Source of the DNA: Sebastes aleutianus
Lineage: Eukaryota; Chordata; Actinopteri; Perciformes; Sebastidae
Length of the DNA: 64,000 nt
Assembly: GCA_916700875.1 (NCBI GenBank)
Contig: CAKAKS010000296.1
Coordinates: 1-64,000 of the forward strand
Reading direction: 5' to 3'
Below the pieces are notes generated by a model. That model saw only the letters and a list, made by a program, of their open reading frames with translations. It searched no databases and was not told the origin of the DNA. Position 1 is the stretch's first letter. Every line of letters begins with the position of its first letter. The translations under genes and the position numbers were made by a program. Below are positions 1-21,813 of the stretch, piece after piece.

Positions 1-204
1 TAGATCTGGATGCAGATCAGACGCTGTCTCAGGTTTCTACTCGTCCATTCTGCAGGACTTAATGAGGTTTCAGTGTTTGGCAGGAAAGGACACAACAATA
101 ACAGTCTGAGGCAGACGAGACGCTCAGAGAGCATCATGGGAGTTGTAGTTTTTAGGGACGTGCAGTGAAACACAAACACATCTCAACGGGTTGTTTAAAA
201 CTAC

Positions 205-8890
<8,686 letters not shown>

Positions 8891-8999
8891 GACCCGATGG
8901 AGCCGAGAGACAGACCATCACCTCCAACTGCTGCTCCTGTTACAGAGACACAGGAGACACAAGACAAGCTGACTCCTCCTCCTCCCCCCTCCTCTCTGG

Positions 9000-9820
9000 T
9001 CTCTACCTCTCTCAGTCTCTACTCTCTCTCTCTCTACTCTCTGTCTCTCCCTCAGTCTCTCTCTCTACTCTCTCTCTCTCTCTCTACTCTCTGTCTCTCC
9101 CTCAGTCTCTCTCTCTACTCTCTCTCTCTCTCTACTCTCTCTCTCTCCCTCTCTCTGTCTCTCCCTCAGTCTCTCTCTCTACTCTCTCTCTCTCTCTACT
9201 CTCTGTCTCTCCCTCAGTCTCTCTCTCTACTCTCTCTCTCTCTCTACTCTCTGTCTCTCCCTCAGTCTCTCTCTCTACTCTCTCTCTACCTCTACTCTCT
9301 CTCTACCTCTACTCTCCCTCAGAGTCTCTCTCCCTCTGTCTCTCTCTACTCTCTCTCTCTCCCTCTCTCTGTCTCTCCCTCTGTCTCTCTCTACTCTCTC
9401 TCTCTCTACCTCTTTCTACCTCTCTCTCTCTGTTTCTCTCCCTCAGTCTCTCTCTCTCTACTCTCTCTCTCTCTCTCCCTCAGAGTCTCTCTCTCTCTCT
9501 CTCTCTCTGTTTCTCTCCCAGTCTCTCTCTCTCTACTCTCTCTCTCTCTCTCTCCCTAAGTCTCTCTCTCTCTCTCTCCCTCAGTCTCTCTCTCTCCCTC
9601 AGTCTCTCTCTCTCTACCTCTTTCTACCTCTCTCACTCTCTCTCCCTCAATCTCTCTCTCTCAATCCCTCAGTCTCTCTCTCTCTCTCTGTTTCTCTCCC
9701 TTAGTCTCTCTCTCACTCTCTCTCCCTCATAGTCACTCTCTCCCTCCGTCTCTCTCTCTCTCTACTCTCCCTCTCTACTCTCTCTCTCTCCCTCAGAGTC
9801 TCTCCACCTCTCTCCCTTGG

Positions 9821-9857
<37 letters not shown>
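9000..9857. repeat. CT-rich microsatellite/minisatellite upstream of corin
   Basis: A pyrimidine array of CTCTCTACTCTCTCT and CTGTCTCTCCCTCAG variants starts about 110 bp upstream of the corin start codon. It gives an open Ser/Leu frame on plus that is a repeat artefact. A short (GT)n follows at 9964-9989. Confidence 0.95.
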
Positions 9858-9858
<1 letters not shown>

Positions 9859-10352
9859 AAACATGGGATTAAACTCAGATCACAGCCAGGTGCATGCTGG
9901 GACTTGAGCCTCGTGCCTCTCTGTGTGCGTCTTAAATCCCCAAAACACTCTCTACACAACTTGTGTGTGTGTGTGTGTGTGTGTGTGTTTCTTGTACTTC
10001 TATCTATGTGAGGACCAATTACAGTCCAGAGACTCTCCATGTGAGGACCTTTTGAATTGTGGGGACATTTTTTCCCCTCATCACCTCAAAGCTCCGTTTA
10101 GAACTTTCAAGTTCCAAAAGTATCAAAAGCTCCTTCAACATTCCGTTAACGTTTGTGACAATTCTAGAAGCCTTGTTAACAGAGCAACCTCTCACGGGAC
10201 GGCGTATAAACTAGCGTCAGCTCTGGAGGAACGGCGCCTCCTCTCTGCTCACTGCTGTAAACACATCCAGCTCATTTCCTGTTCCACAACTGATAGAAAA
10301 CGCTGAGCGGGGCGCGATCAATACGGCTGTTTCTGAATCAATTATTACATTC

Positions 10353-11260
10353 AGAACACTTTATAATAACCATCATTTATAAATGCTAAATTGATAGTTA
10401 ATTAAACTTAGTTAAGTTATTTTACTGTTAACAGACAATGAAATGATAATTAATAATGTTTACTAATAATTAGTAATTAGTAATTTATAATTAATTAATT
10501 TATTTTATCATAAGTTTGTGTAATATGAAATAATTACTTTATAAATGATATATTGTATCATAGCTGATAAGAGACATTAATTACATTTTTATTACATTAG
10601 TACACTAATACCAGTTTATTTTTGAACACCTTATAACATTTTATATACTATATTAAGTATTTGTTAATAATTACCAAATGATTTGTAAACCTTTAACATA
10701 TCGTTTGTAAAACATCTATAAACATTACAGATAGATGGACCAGAAACCAATTATTAACAATTAACAAAGTGTTAAATATTTAGCTAATTAATGTTTATAC
10801 ATATTTACAAAGTATTTATTAAGCATCTAACAATTTATTATAATCATCATTTGCAACTTTATAATAGTCATCCAAATAATGTTTATAGACGTTTACAAAC
10901 CAGTTAACCATTAACAAAATATTAACAAAATATTAACTATCTAAATAATGCTTATAGATGCTTTAACAAACCAATTATTAACCATTAACAAAGTGTTAAC
11001 TATCTATCTAAATAATATTTATAGATGTTTTACAAACAATTTCCTAAATGTTTACAATTAATTTTGTAATCATTAACAAATACTTTTATATAGTAGATAA
11101 AATGTGCCACAATAAACTGTTAAAATAACAAATTATAGCATTACTAATAATTATTAAACAATATTAATAATCATTTCATTATCAGTAAAATAACTATTAA
11201 CTCAGTTTAATTAATTATCAATTTTCCATTTATAAATGATGGTTATTATGAAGTGTTACC
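10353..11260. mobile_element. Non-autonomous DNA transposon (hAT-like) with long terminal inverted repeats
   Basis: The left arm (10353 to about 10460) and the reverse complement of the right arm (about 11150-11260) match over about 100 bp, including CATAATAACCATCATTTATA on the right arm. The 8-bp direct repeat TTACATTC flanks the element at 10345-10352 and 11261-11268. An 8-bp target duplication is typical of the hAT superfamily. The interior is AT-rich, itself repetitive (ATTAACAAAGTGTTAA-like), and has no transposase frame. It lies between corin and nfxl1. Confidence 0.75.
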
Positions 11261-11268
11261 TTACATTC

Positions 11269-11979
11269 AAAATCATTATAAACAACAAACCTTTTACGTT
11301 CAGCAGGAGGACAGTGACGGTGAAACCATTCAACATTTACAGTTTTATACATTTTATTTTTCAAATATTTGACAAAGAAAAAGCAAAAAAAGAGAAGAAA
11401 CAACATTTTTTAACATTTCAGGATTTCAGAAGTAAAAGATTGTAAAGTAAGACATGATCTTTTAATGGTACGGGTTAAAACGTGGGCGTGTTCAGACTAC
11501 AGCTGTAACCATTAGTCGATTAATCAAACAAAAGAAAATGTGAGAAGTCACAACTTTTCTTTGTTTTAACGTTTCAATAAAAACATTTTTCTTTGAGATT
11601 TTGATGAGACATTTGATGATGTCACATTTAGCTCTATATCGTGATACTTCTCACCATTTTCATCTGTTTGACCAATCGATTAATTCAACAAAATAACTGA
11701 CAGAATAAATCTATTAAGTAACTAATCAGCTCAAATTCAGATCTTTATCACTCTTCGTTGAATCATTTAAATAAAATGTTTAAAGTGTTTTTTGTTGGTA
11801 TTGGTAAGGAAACTTTAAATCACACCCGACCTTCATTAAAGAAACTAAATTAAAACTACTACGATGAAAAAACAGCAATCCGATACAAGGACTTCGTTAA
11901 TGTACAGAATCAAAACGAGCAGGAAACAGAGTTAAATAAAAGAGAGTGAAAATAGAAACACATGTGTTAACGTGTTGCT
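11269..11979. other. 3' flank of nfxl1, probable 3' UTR
   Basis: This AT-rich stretch is downstream of the nfxl1 stop. Minus-strand AATAAA-type signals occur (for example near 11353-11358), but I cannot choose the real one. A decayed dispersed repeat (CATTAGTCGATTAATCAA) lies at 11508-11700. Confidence 0.4.
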
Positions 11980-12174
11980 TCAGGGCGTGGTCAGGAGGTG
12001 GTAGGCGGCGGCGGCCAGCAGAGCTCCGCCCAGCGGGACGAGGACGAAGGCAGCGCACCTCCTCCACCACCTCGCCACCCTCCCCCCCCCGTCATCCACC
12101 TCCTCCCTCCTCCCTCGCTTCTTACTCCTCCGTCCTCCTCGCTGCTGGCGCTTCTCGAACGCCTCCAGCTCCTC
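11980..12174 (-). CDS. nfxl1: nfxl1 last coding exon: charged helix and C-terminal membrane anchor
   Basis: The exon starts with EELEAFEKR, closely like the mammalian AELEAFENR. A basic stretch (GRRSKKRGRR) follows, then a hydrophobic segment (AAFVLVPLGGALLAAAAYHL) six residues from the TGA stop at 11980-11982. This tail-anchor layout sets NFXL1 apart from NFX1. Confidence 0.92.
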   Translation of the reverse strand, partial: EELEAFEKRQQRGGRRSKKRGRREEVDDGGGRVARWWRRCAAFVLVPLGGALLAAAAYHLLTTP

Positions 12175-13011
12175 CTGAACACACATTCAGACGCCGCTTA
12201 AAACCTCATTAACTAAGACCTGTTATTAAGTTTGAATTACTGTGATCATAGATTAAAAGCTCTTCACGATTTAACGCCACATTATCAAAACACTCATTAT
12301 TAACCCTTTCATGGTGGTTTCAAAGATGAAATACTTATTAAAGCTTAAAAACTGTGAAACTGAGACTCAATAGAAAGTTAGTATTAATGATGAATGAAGG
12401 TTTATTGACGCAGTTATTATTTAAAGGGCGGATCCATCTACGTTCTTTCCTGCAGTGTCCCGATAAAGCGCATATTCGTACATAATATTCATACACAATG
12501 TTACAATAAAACGCAGCATGTTACGATAAAACCCCATAAAAGGCTCAGTGTCTCAATAAAGCGCGCAGTGTCCTGATAAAGCGCACGGTGTCCTGATAAA
12601 GCGCACGGTGTCCTGATAAAGCGCACGGTGTCCCGATAAAGCGCACAGTGTCCCGATAAAGCGCACAGTGTCCCGATAAAGCGCATATTCGTAATACACA
12701 ATGTTTTGATAAAACACAGCATGTGACGATAAAACCCGATAAAAGGCTCAGTGTCTCAAAGCACCAGTGTTTCAATAAAGCTCGCAGTGTCCCAAAAAAA
12801 AGGCTCAGTGTCCCGATAAAGCGCATATTGTTAATACACCATGTTAGGCTAAAGCACAGCATTTTACGATAAAACTCGATAAAAGGCTCAGTGTCTCAAT
12901 AAAGCGCACGGTGTCCCGATAAAGCGTATATTCGTAATACACCACACTGAAAGGGTTATTTTAGATTTTTTTCTGTACTTTCTTTTACTGTACTAATACA
13001 CTGACTATCAG

Positions 13012-13058
<47 letters not shown>

Positions 13059-14304
13059 TACATGTAGCAGTGAATAACGTGATGATGAACGTGTCTCCAG
13101 ACTCACTTGAAGTTTCTTCTGCTCCTCCTCCTGAGCTGCTTTCTGCTCCGCCTCCTTCACCTGAGCACAAACACACACAAACACAAGTATTGAGATTCAA
13201 TATTACCATTAATCGTGATGGTTGTTAACTCTTTAAACACCAGATCATGAAATAAAGTAGAATCATCCCCTTCTAAGAGACTTAGAAACTGAGGTTGGTG
13301 TTTGTGTACCTGGCTGACTTTCCTCTGCTGGTCTCTGCAGGAGTCGTCACACTGAACCACACACTGATCGGACGGCGAGCACGGGAACTCCTGCACACAC
13401 ACACACAGTTATATAAACGCACAAAGCTCACACTGCTGTGAAGTGTTTCCGTGTATACTGTGTAATGTGTGCGTACCTTCTTGATCCTCCTGCAGGGACA
13501 CCTGAGCTTCACCTTCTGCTGACATTTCTCTGCACACACACCTGGATGACACACCTGCTTACAGCGATGTCCGCAGCTCAGCTGGAACGAAGAGAGAAGA
13601 AACACACCGACAGCAGTCAGAGTCTCTGGTCCTCAGCAGAGGAAACATGAAACCGACCGTTTACATCAGTCTTTTTGTCTTTCAGCTCTAAATCTCTCTT
13701 CAAACTGAAGACTAGGACTCAGAACCAGCCGTCTGCATCCTGGAGCAGGAAGACAAGAACTTCATACCCAGAAACAAAATGATAACAAATAATAAAAAAG
13801 CAGGAGTGTTTCATCGGTGGTGCCGCACAGCGTCCCGATAAAGGATGCAATGTCGCAATAAAGTGCGCAGTGGGCCGATAAAGTGGACTGTGTCATGATG
13901 AAGCGCAGAGTCTACCGATTAAACGCACAATATGCCGATAAAGCTCACTGTCCCAATGAAGCGCACAGCGTCCCGATAGTGTGCCGACACAGCGCGCAGT
14001 GTCCCGATAAAGCGCACTACTAACCATCTCCTATCTTTACCATCTTTCATATCCAGACGTAGTAAATGATATAAAAGAAAAACACTAGGTTATTTATTTT
14101 CCAAACATGTTGATTGTTGAACTGAAGTGAAACAAAAAGTAAGTTTGATCAGCTGAGTCCGTCAGAATCAATCAAACCTTCCACTGGTTGTGTTTGTTAT
14201 TCCAGCTCGGAGAGAGAGTCGAGGCTTTTAAGAGCTCTAGTTACTGCACACTGTGAAAACACACACTCTAACACACACTAACACACACTTCAAACAAACA
14301 TCTG

Positions 14305-14354
<50 letters not shown>

Positions 14355-14683
14355 AGTGCCAGTAAGTGACAGAGTGAAACAGCTAAATCATTCCCAGGTG
14401 AAAGTAAAACACACTCACAGATACACTTGGTGTGTGAGCGGGTGTCGTCTGGCGCCACAGAGCTGAATTGATTATTGTATCGTGTTACTGTTGCCATGAC
14501 ACCATGACACCGCCGATTATTGATTATTGATCGGGACGTAAAGGAACACAGAAGAATCAAAGGAGGGAAACAGTGAGAGTTCTTCCAGCATGTTGTCACA
14601 CAGGAATGAGAGGCCACTTCCAAATACTGATAAACAAGTCCCATGATGCAATGGGGCCCAAGTAGAGGTCTCCGTAGATGGAC

Positions 14684-14717
<34 letters not shown>

Positions 14718-17700
14718 TGTTCACCTCTTTAGGACACTGGTTGTTGCAGGAGCCCAACGCCACCTTCGTCTGTTCATCAGCTGATGTCAACTTCCTGCAC
14801 AGACAAAAACAGTCTTCTCACATTCAGTGTACAGATTACACAACGCGATGAGAGCCGTGAGAGTCAACCAGAACAGTGAAGATAAACAATGAGCTGAAAC
14901 TCACTATAAATCCACAGTAACATATGTGACTCTCGTTTTAACGTCTACATTAGCCGCGAACAGAACTTCACTCAGGCTGTTCTCGTACAAAGTTCGTAGC
15001 TAAACCTACGAAAAGTAATGCACTGTTTATATCTGTATATGTTCGTATATATCCCACGAAAATCAACTCTTAAGTAACGCCACTTCCGTAGTTATTTTAA
15101 CTCAAACGTTGACTTATTTGTCACGTGACTTCCGTACTTAAACAACTCCACTTCCGTAGTTTGTTACGTAACGTCCGTACTTATGTAACGCCACTTCTTT
15201 AGTTTGTTACGTAACTTCCGTACTTAAGTAACGCCGCTTCCGTAGTTTGTTACGTAACGTCTGTACTCATGTAACGCCACTGCCGTAGTTTGTTACGTAA
15301 CTTCCTTACTTAAGTAACGCTGCTTCCATAGTCTGTTATGTAACTTTTGTACTTAACACCACTTTCGTAGTTTTCTACGTAACTTCCGTACTTAAGTAAC
15401 GTCACTTCCGTAGTTTGTTACGTAACGTCTGTACTCATGTAACGCCACTGCCGTAGTTTGTTACGTAACTTCCTTACTTAAGTAACGCTGCTTCCATAGT
15501 CTGTTATGTAACTTTTGTACTTAACACCACTTTCGTAGTTTTCTACGTAACTTCCGTACTTAAGTAACGTCACTTCCGTAGTTTGTTACGTAACTTCAGT
15601 ACTTAAGTAACGCCACTTCCGTAGTTTGTTACGTAACTTCAGTACTTATGTAACATCATTACCGTAGTTTGTTACGTAACTTCCGTATTTAAGTAACGCC
15701 ACTTCCGTAGTTTGTTACGTAACTTTCGTACTTATGTAACGGCACTTCCGTAGTTTGTTATGCAACTTTTGTACTTAACGCCACTTCCGTAGTTTGTTAC
15801 GTAACTTTCGTACTTATGTAACGCCACTTCTGTAGTTTGTTACGTAACTTCCGTATTTAAGTAACGCCACTTCCGTAGTTTGTTACGTAACTTTTGTACT
15901 TAAGTAACGCCACTGCCGTAGTTTGTTACGTAACTTCCTTACTTAAGTAACGCTGCTTCCATAGTCTGTTATGTAACTTTTGTACTTAACACCACTTTCG
16001 TAGTTTTCTACGTAACTTCTGTACTTAAGTAACGTCACTTCCGTAGTTTGTTACGTAACTTCAGTACTTAAGTAACGCCACTTCCGTAGTTTGTTACGTA
16101 ACTTCAGTACTTAAGTAACGCTGCTTCCATAGTCTGTTATGTAACTTTTGTACTTAACACCACTTCTGTAGTTTGTTACGTAACTTCTGTACTTATGTAA
16201 CATCACTTCCGTAGTTTGTTACGTAACTTCAGTACTTAAGTAACGCCACTTCCGTAGTTTGTTACGTAACTTCAGTACTTAAGTAACGCCACTTCCGTAG
16301 TTTGTTACGTAACTTCAGTACTTATGTAACATCATTACCGTAGTTTGTTACGTAACTTCCGTATTTAAGTAACGCCACTTCCGTAGTTTGTTACGTAACT
16401 TTCGTACTTATGTAACAGCACTTCCGTAGTTTGTTATGCAACTTTTGTACTTAACGCCACTTCCGTAGTTTGTTACATAACTTTCGTACTTATGTAACGC
16501 CACTTCCGTAGTTTGTTACGTAACTTCCGTACTTAAGTAGCATCACTTTTGCAGTTATTTTAACCTGAAACACAATCTTTTCCTAAACCTAACCAAGTTG
16601 TTAACTGTGAATTAATCAGTGGACTAATAATGTTAAACAACGAGGAGACAACGTCATGTGACGTGGATGAAAGCGTTGCGTGTACTGACGTGCACTCCAC
16701 GTAGAGCATGCTGATCTTGCAGTGGCAGCGTTGGCGGATCATCTGGCTGCAGGTGGGACAGTTGCCGGGGTGACAGGGACGGGAGCAGGGGTGAGGACAG
16801 CCGGGGGGGCGGGGCTTAGAGCAGCTCTCGTCACACACCTCGCACTGCAGAGACGGAGAGAGAGACAGAGGGACAGAGGGACAGAGGGACAGAGAGAGAG
16901 AGAGACAGAGACAGACAGAGAGAGACAGAGACACAGAGACAGACAGACAGACAGGCAGACAGACAGAGACAGAGAGAGTACGTTATCACGTTATCTTTTA
17001 CAGCCCTAACATGTACGTTCTGTGATGTCATAATGACTTTTGGCATCAATAAACATCCTAAGGAGGTCATCACCTTGTTGCCGTGGGTAACCAGGTGACA
17101 CTCCCTGCTGCAGGTGTGGTTTCCGCAGGTCAAAGGTCGTCCGCAAGGTCGTTTACAGGAGAATCGACCCTGGCGATGACACGGCACCGGGCTGACCTGA
17201 CGGACACAGACAGACAGAGAGACAGAGAGACGTCTTTATTAAGACTCGTCTCAAGGTGGACGAGTGTGTGATGAATACTGAACAGCTAAATGGGATGAAG
17301 AGCAGGAGAGGGACAGAGGAGATGAACAGAGAGAGAGAGAGAGGAGACAGAGAAGGACACAGGAGACGAACAGAGAGAGAGAGAGAGAGAGAGGAGACAG
17401 AGAAGGACACAGGAGACGAACAGAGAGAGAGAGAGAGAGAGAGGAGACAGAGAAGGACACAGGAGACGAACAGAGAGAGAGAGAGAGAGAGGAGACAGAG
17501 AAGGACACAGGAGACGAACAGAGAGAGAGAGAGAGAGAGGAGACAGAGAAGGACACAGGAGACGAACAGAGAGAGAGAGAGAGAGAGAGGAGACAGAGAA
17601 GGACACAGGAGACGAACAGAGAGAGAGAGAGAGAGAGAGAGAGGAGACAGAGAAGGACACAGGAGACGAACAGAGAGAGAGAGAGAGAGAGGAGACAGAG

Positions 17701-19034
17701 AAGGACACAGGAGACGAACAGAGAGAGAGAGAGAGAGAGAGGAGACAGAGAAGGACAGAGGAGACGAACAGAGAGAGAGAGAGAGGAGACAGAGAAGGAC
17801 ACAGGAGACGAACAGAGAGAGAGAGAGAGAGGAGACAGAGAAGGACACAGGAGACGAACAGAGAGAGAGAGAGAGAGAGAGGAGACAGAGAAGGACACAG
17901 GAGACGAACAGAGAGAGAGAGAGAGGAGACAGAGAAGGACAGAGGAGACGAACAGAGAGAGAGAGGAGACAGAGAAGGACAGAGGAGACGAGTGAGGAGT
18001 GAACGAGGAGGAGGTCAGAGCGATTAACTAATAATAGACAACGAGACGGAGAAGACGGATAAGGGAGGAGAGGAGGAAGTGATCAATCTAGAGACGAAGG
18101 CTGTGGTTTGTGTGTTAGAGATGAACTGGTGATAAACTGGTTAAACTGGGAGACAACATGAAGGTTCTTACCTCATGTTCTCCAAAACACGTCCTGAAAG
18201 ACACAGAGAGACAAACTGAACAGTTAATACTCTATCTTTATATACAGTCTCTGGTTCAAACGTCTCTTTGTTTCAGACAAAGAGACGTTTGTTTGTTTCA
18301 GCAGCCAGAAACAAACGAACGTGAAACTTCACCGACTAGATTCTGTTATATATCCCATCTCTGGTCGTCTTGAAAAGTCGTCTGTTGACACTTTAAGATG
18401 CATTTATTTACACATTAATACCACACACACGCATGCACGCACGCACGCACGCACGCACACACACAGACACACACACACACACACAGAGATTCAGAGTCTG
18501 TCCTGTTTGTGTCTGTTGGCCTGAGTTTCCTCAACATCAACACACACAGATGGTTGGTGTTGGTCGTCCACTGCGTCACTGAGCTGCAGGCAGCTGGCAC
18601 ACACAACTGTTCTCCACACACTCACAACACACCCACAACACACAACACACTCACAACACACTCACAACACACAACAGACAACACCCAGCATGCAGTGTGT
18701 TTCTTAATCTCAGGTCTAATGATCCGTGACGGGACCGAAGCAGCCGACACACTGAGAGACTCAACCTGCTGTTTAGTTTCATTTTACTCTGTTCTCCAGC
18801 AGTACCGCCGCTCGTAGCGCCGCTCGTACCGCCGCTCGTACCGCCGCTCGTACCGCCGCTCGTACCGCCGCTCGTACCGCCATACATCATGTTTTCATAT
18901 TAACATACTGCAAGTTTAACCTCCACAGAAATATCACAGCTTCTACTCTCTGTGTGTGAACAGATGAAGAGGCTGATGACACTAGAACTGTTCTACTGAA
19001 TGCATCGTGTGTGTTGGACCTACGTCGGTATGGG

Positions 19035-19095
<61 letters not shown>

Positions 19096-21741
19096 GGACC
19101 TACGTTGCTATGGGAACTTGACACGGCGGACACGGCAGAGCTTTCTGAACGAACGCCGGTTCGGACGGCTGCTCCCACGGACCGGCTAGCTGCACCTAAA
19201 AATACACAACGAGTTTATCAGGAAGACATCCAGATGTTCAACTAACATCATTCACTCTGTCTGACAGGAAACAGGAAACACCACCGATAATAATAAAGAC
19301 TGATATACACACACTTTATCATCCAGTCTGACATCCACTGATAAAGAAACACTTCATCAGTCGCCTGCTGAAATACATAATCTATATTATATTAATGTGA
19401 GTACTTTCTATATTGATTTCATGTTGTTGTTTACTGATGGGTAGTTTGTGAGTTTACCAGAGGATCATTGAGATCTTAAATTAATAAATTAAGTTGTATT
19501 ATTATTATTATTAATATTAATGAAGTAAGTAAAGTATATAAATGTTAATCAGCTTTAGAAGAGCTAGGAGGCTAGCTGTTTCCCCTCGTTTCCAGTCTTT
19601 ATGCTAAGCTAAGCTAGCTGTTTCTAGTCTTTATGCTAAGCTAAGCTAGCTGTTTCCAGTGTTTATGCTAAGCTAAGCTAGCTGTTTCCAGTCCTTATGC
19701 TATGCTAAGCTAAGCTAGCTGTTTCTAGTCTTTATGCTAAGCTAAGCTAGCTGTTTCCAGTGTTTATGCTAAGCTAAGCTAGCTGTTTCCAGTGTTTATG
19801 CTAAGCTAAGCTAGCTGTTTCTAGTCTTTATGCTAAGCTAAGCTAGCTGTTTCCAGTGTTTATGCTAAGCTAAGCTAGCTGTTTCCAGTGTTTATGCTAA
19901 GCTAAGCTAGCTGTTTCCAGTGTTTATGCTAAGCTAAGCTAGCTGTTTCCAGTGTTTATGCTAAGCTAAGCTAGCTGTTTCTAGTCTTTATGCTAAGCTA
20001 AGCTAGCTGTTTCTAGTCTTTATGCTAAGCTAAGCTAGCTGTTTCCAGTGTTTATGCTAAGCTAAGTTAGCTGTTTCCAGTCTTTATGCTAAGCTAAGCT
20101 AGCTGTTTCCAGTCTTTATGCTAAGCTAAGCTAGCTGTTTCCAGTCTTTATGCTAAGCTAGGCTAGCCCAGCTTGATATTTCCCGTCCTACTGGTGGACC
20201 TGTCGGTGGACGTGTTGGTGCACGTGTTGGTGCACGGCGGAGGCAGCGTACCTGTTGGGACTTGACCAGCACGCGGTCGTGGCAGGGCTGAGGACAGGTG
20301 TGGCTGCAGCGCGGCAGCTGCAGCAGGCAGGGCTGTCTGCAGGGGGGGCAGGGCGCCGGGTGGCAGCGGTGCGTCTCTCTGGTCGGGTGGTGGCAGGACG
20401 GAGGACACCTGGAGGACACGGAGGAGTTATAATGAGAGGTTCAGGTGAGAGGGAACAGGTGTGTGGGGGGGGGGGGGGTCGTCTGGTGGATGTTCACCTG
20501 CAGGTCTCTTTGCAGCGCGGCGGTTTGGTGCTCCGTTCTCGTCCACAGGGGACGGCCAAGACGGACGAACCGCAGGTACACCTGACCTCCACCGTCTCCG
20601 GACACGGATAACAGCTACCTGAAGGACACGAGAGACAGGAGAGACACCTCCAGCATAAAAACACTTTAATGGAGACTCGGCTGAGGTTGTGTATTTCCTG
20701 TAAGTGAGTTTATCGGAATGTGGTCACGCCAATAAAGTCTGTACTTCATCAGTCGACACTCTCTCTGCCTGGCTTCTAGGAAGAGTGTTTACCAGCAGAT
20801 AGCACCGAGAGAGTCCCAGCTGATACAGATAAAACCTTCACGGTGTGATATAACCGGAGTCACGCCTCCACGACGGTTCTCACATTATTAAATAACTCTA
20901 TTAAAGGTCTAAATCAATCTGGTTCATTAGTGAAGCCTGCAGCCGAAACGCTGCAGGAAAACAACTTAATGCTTATTAATATGACGAGTCTGGTTCAGAA
21001 CACACCGGACGTCACGTCACATCATCGTCTGTCAGATACGTTGTGATCTGTTGAGGGAGGCACAGCTGGTCGGAGGTCAAAGGTTAGATTCAGGAACCCA
21101 TAACACCTCCTGAAGTGTGTGTGTGTGTGTGTGTGTGTTGACATTTGTTCCAGCTGATAGCGCTGAACAACACACACAGTTGAATGAGGGAAAACGTTGA
21201 CCTCTGCTTCCTGCCAACACTAATCCCTTTTATTAAAGCGTGTTTGTTTGCATAATAACACGCCGCTTCCTGCGTCTATTGTTTCCTGACTGGACGATAA
21301 AAAAAAGATTAATTTATGCGTCCGCCTGCCTGGTGATTTGCTGAATAGATTAAAGATAGTTTGTTTGTGTGTCTGCGTGCTGATTGGCTGTTCTGACCTT
21401 TCAGGGGGAAACGGATAGAAGGTCGCACCGCCGCCGACGCATCGCCACGCAGATAACAGCTGACACCGAGGCCTCTGTGATTATTAACGAAGACTTTTAA
21501 TGATCCAGACTTCAGGTTCAGAAAGCTGTTTTGTGGACGGCTCTAAATACTACGATACCCATGAGTCTCAGCTGCTGTTGCTATGGCGTTGGAGTTTGGA
21601 TGGATCAGTAACAGGATATACAGCGGCTCCATCAACACTCAACATGACGTCATCGAGGCTCAGATACGGCAGCGGCGTTGTTGTGTGAATGCAGGACTTC
21701 TGATTGAAACCGAGTGTTTCTACTCTGAGGTTTGGTTGTTT

Positions 21742-21813
<72 letters not shown>

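Noticed and set aside
10180..10310. Possible tRNA or small RNA gene in unique sequence after the CT array
   Set aside because: I found no A/B box pair and no cloverleaf that holds together.
17153..18002. Arg/Glu-rich and Ser/Leu/Cys-rich frames over 200 codons
   Set aside because: Minisatellite artefact; all frames on both strands are open.
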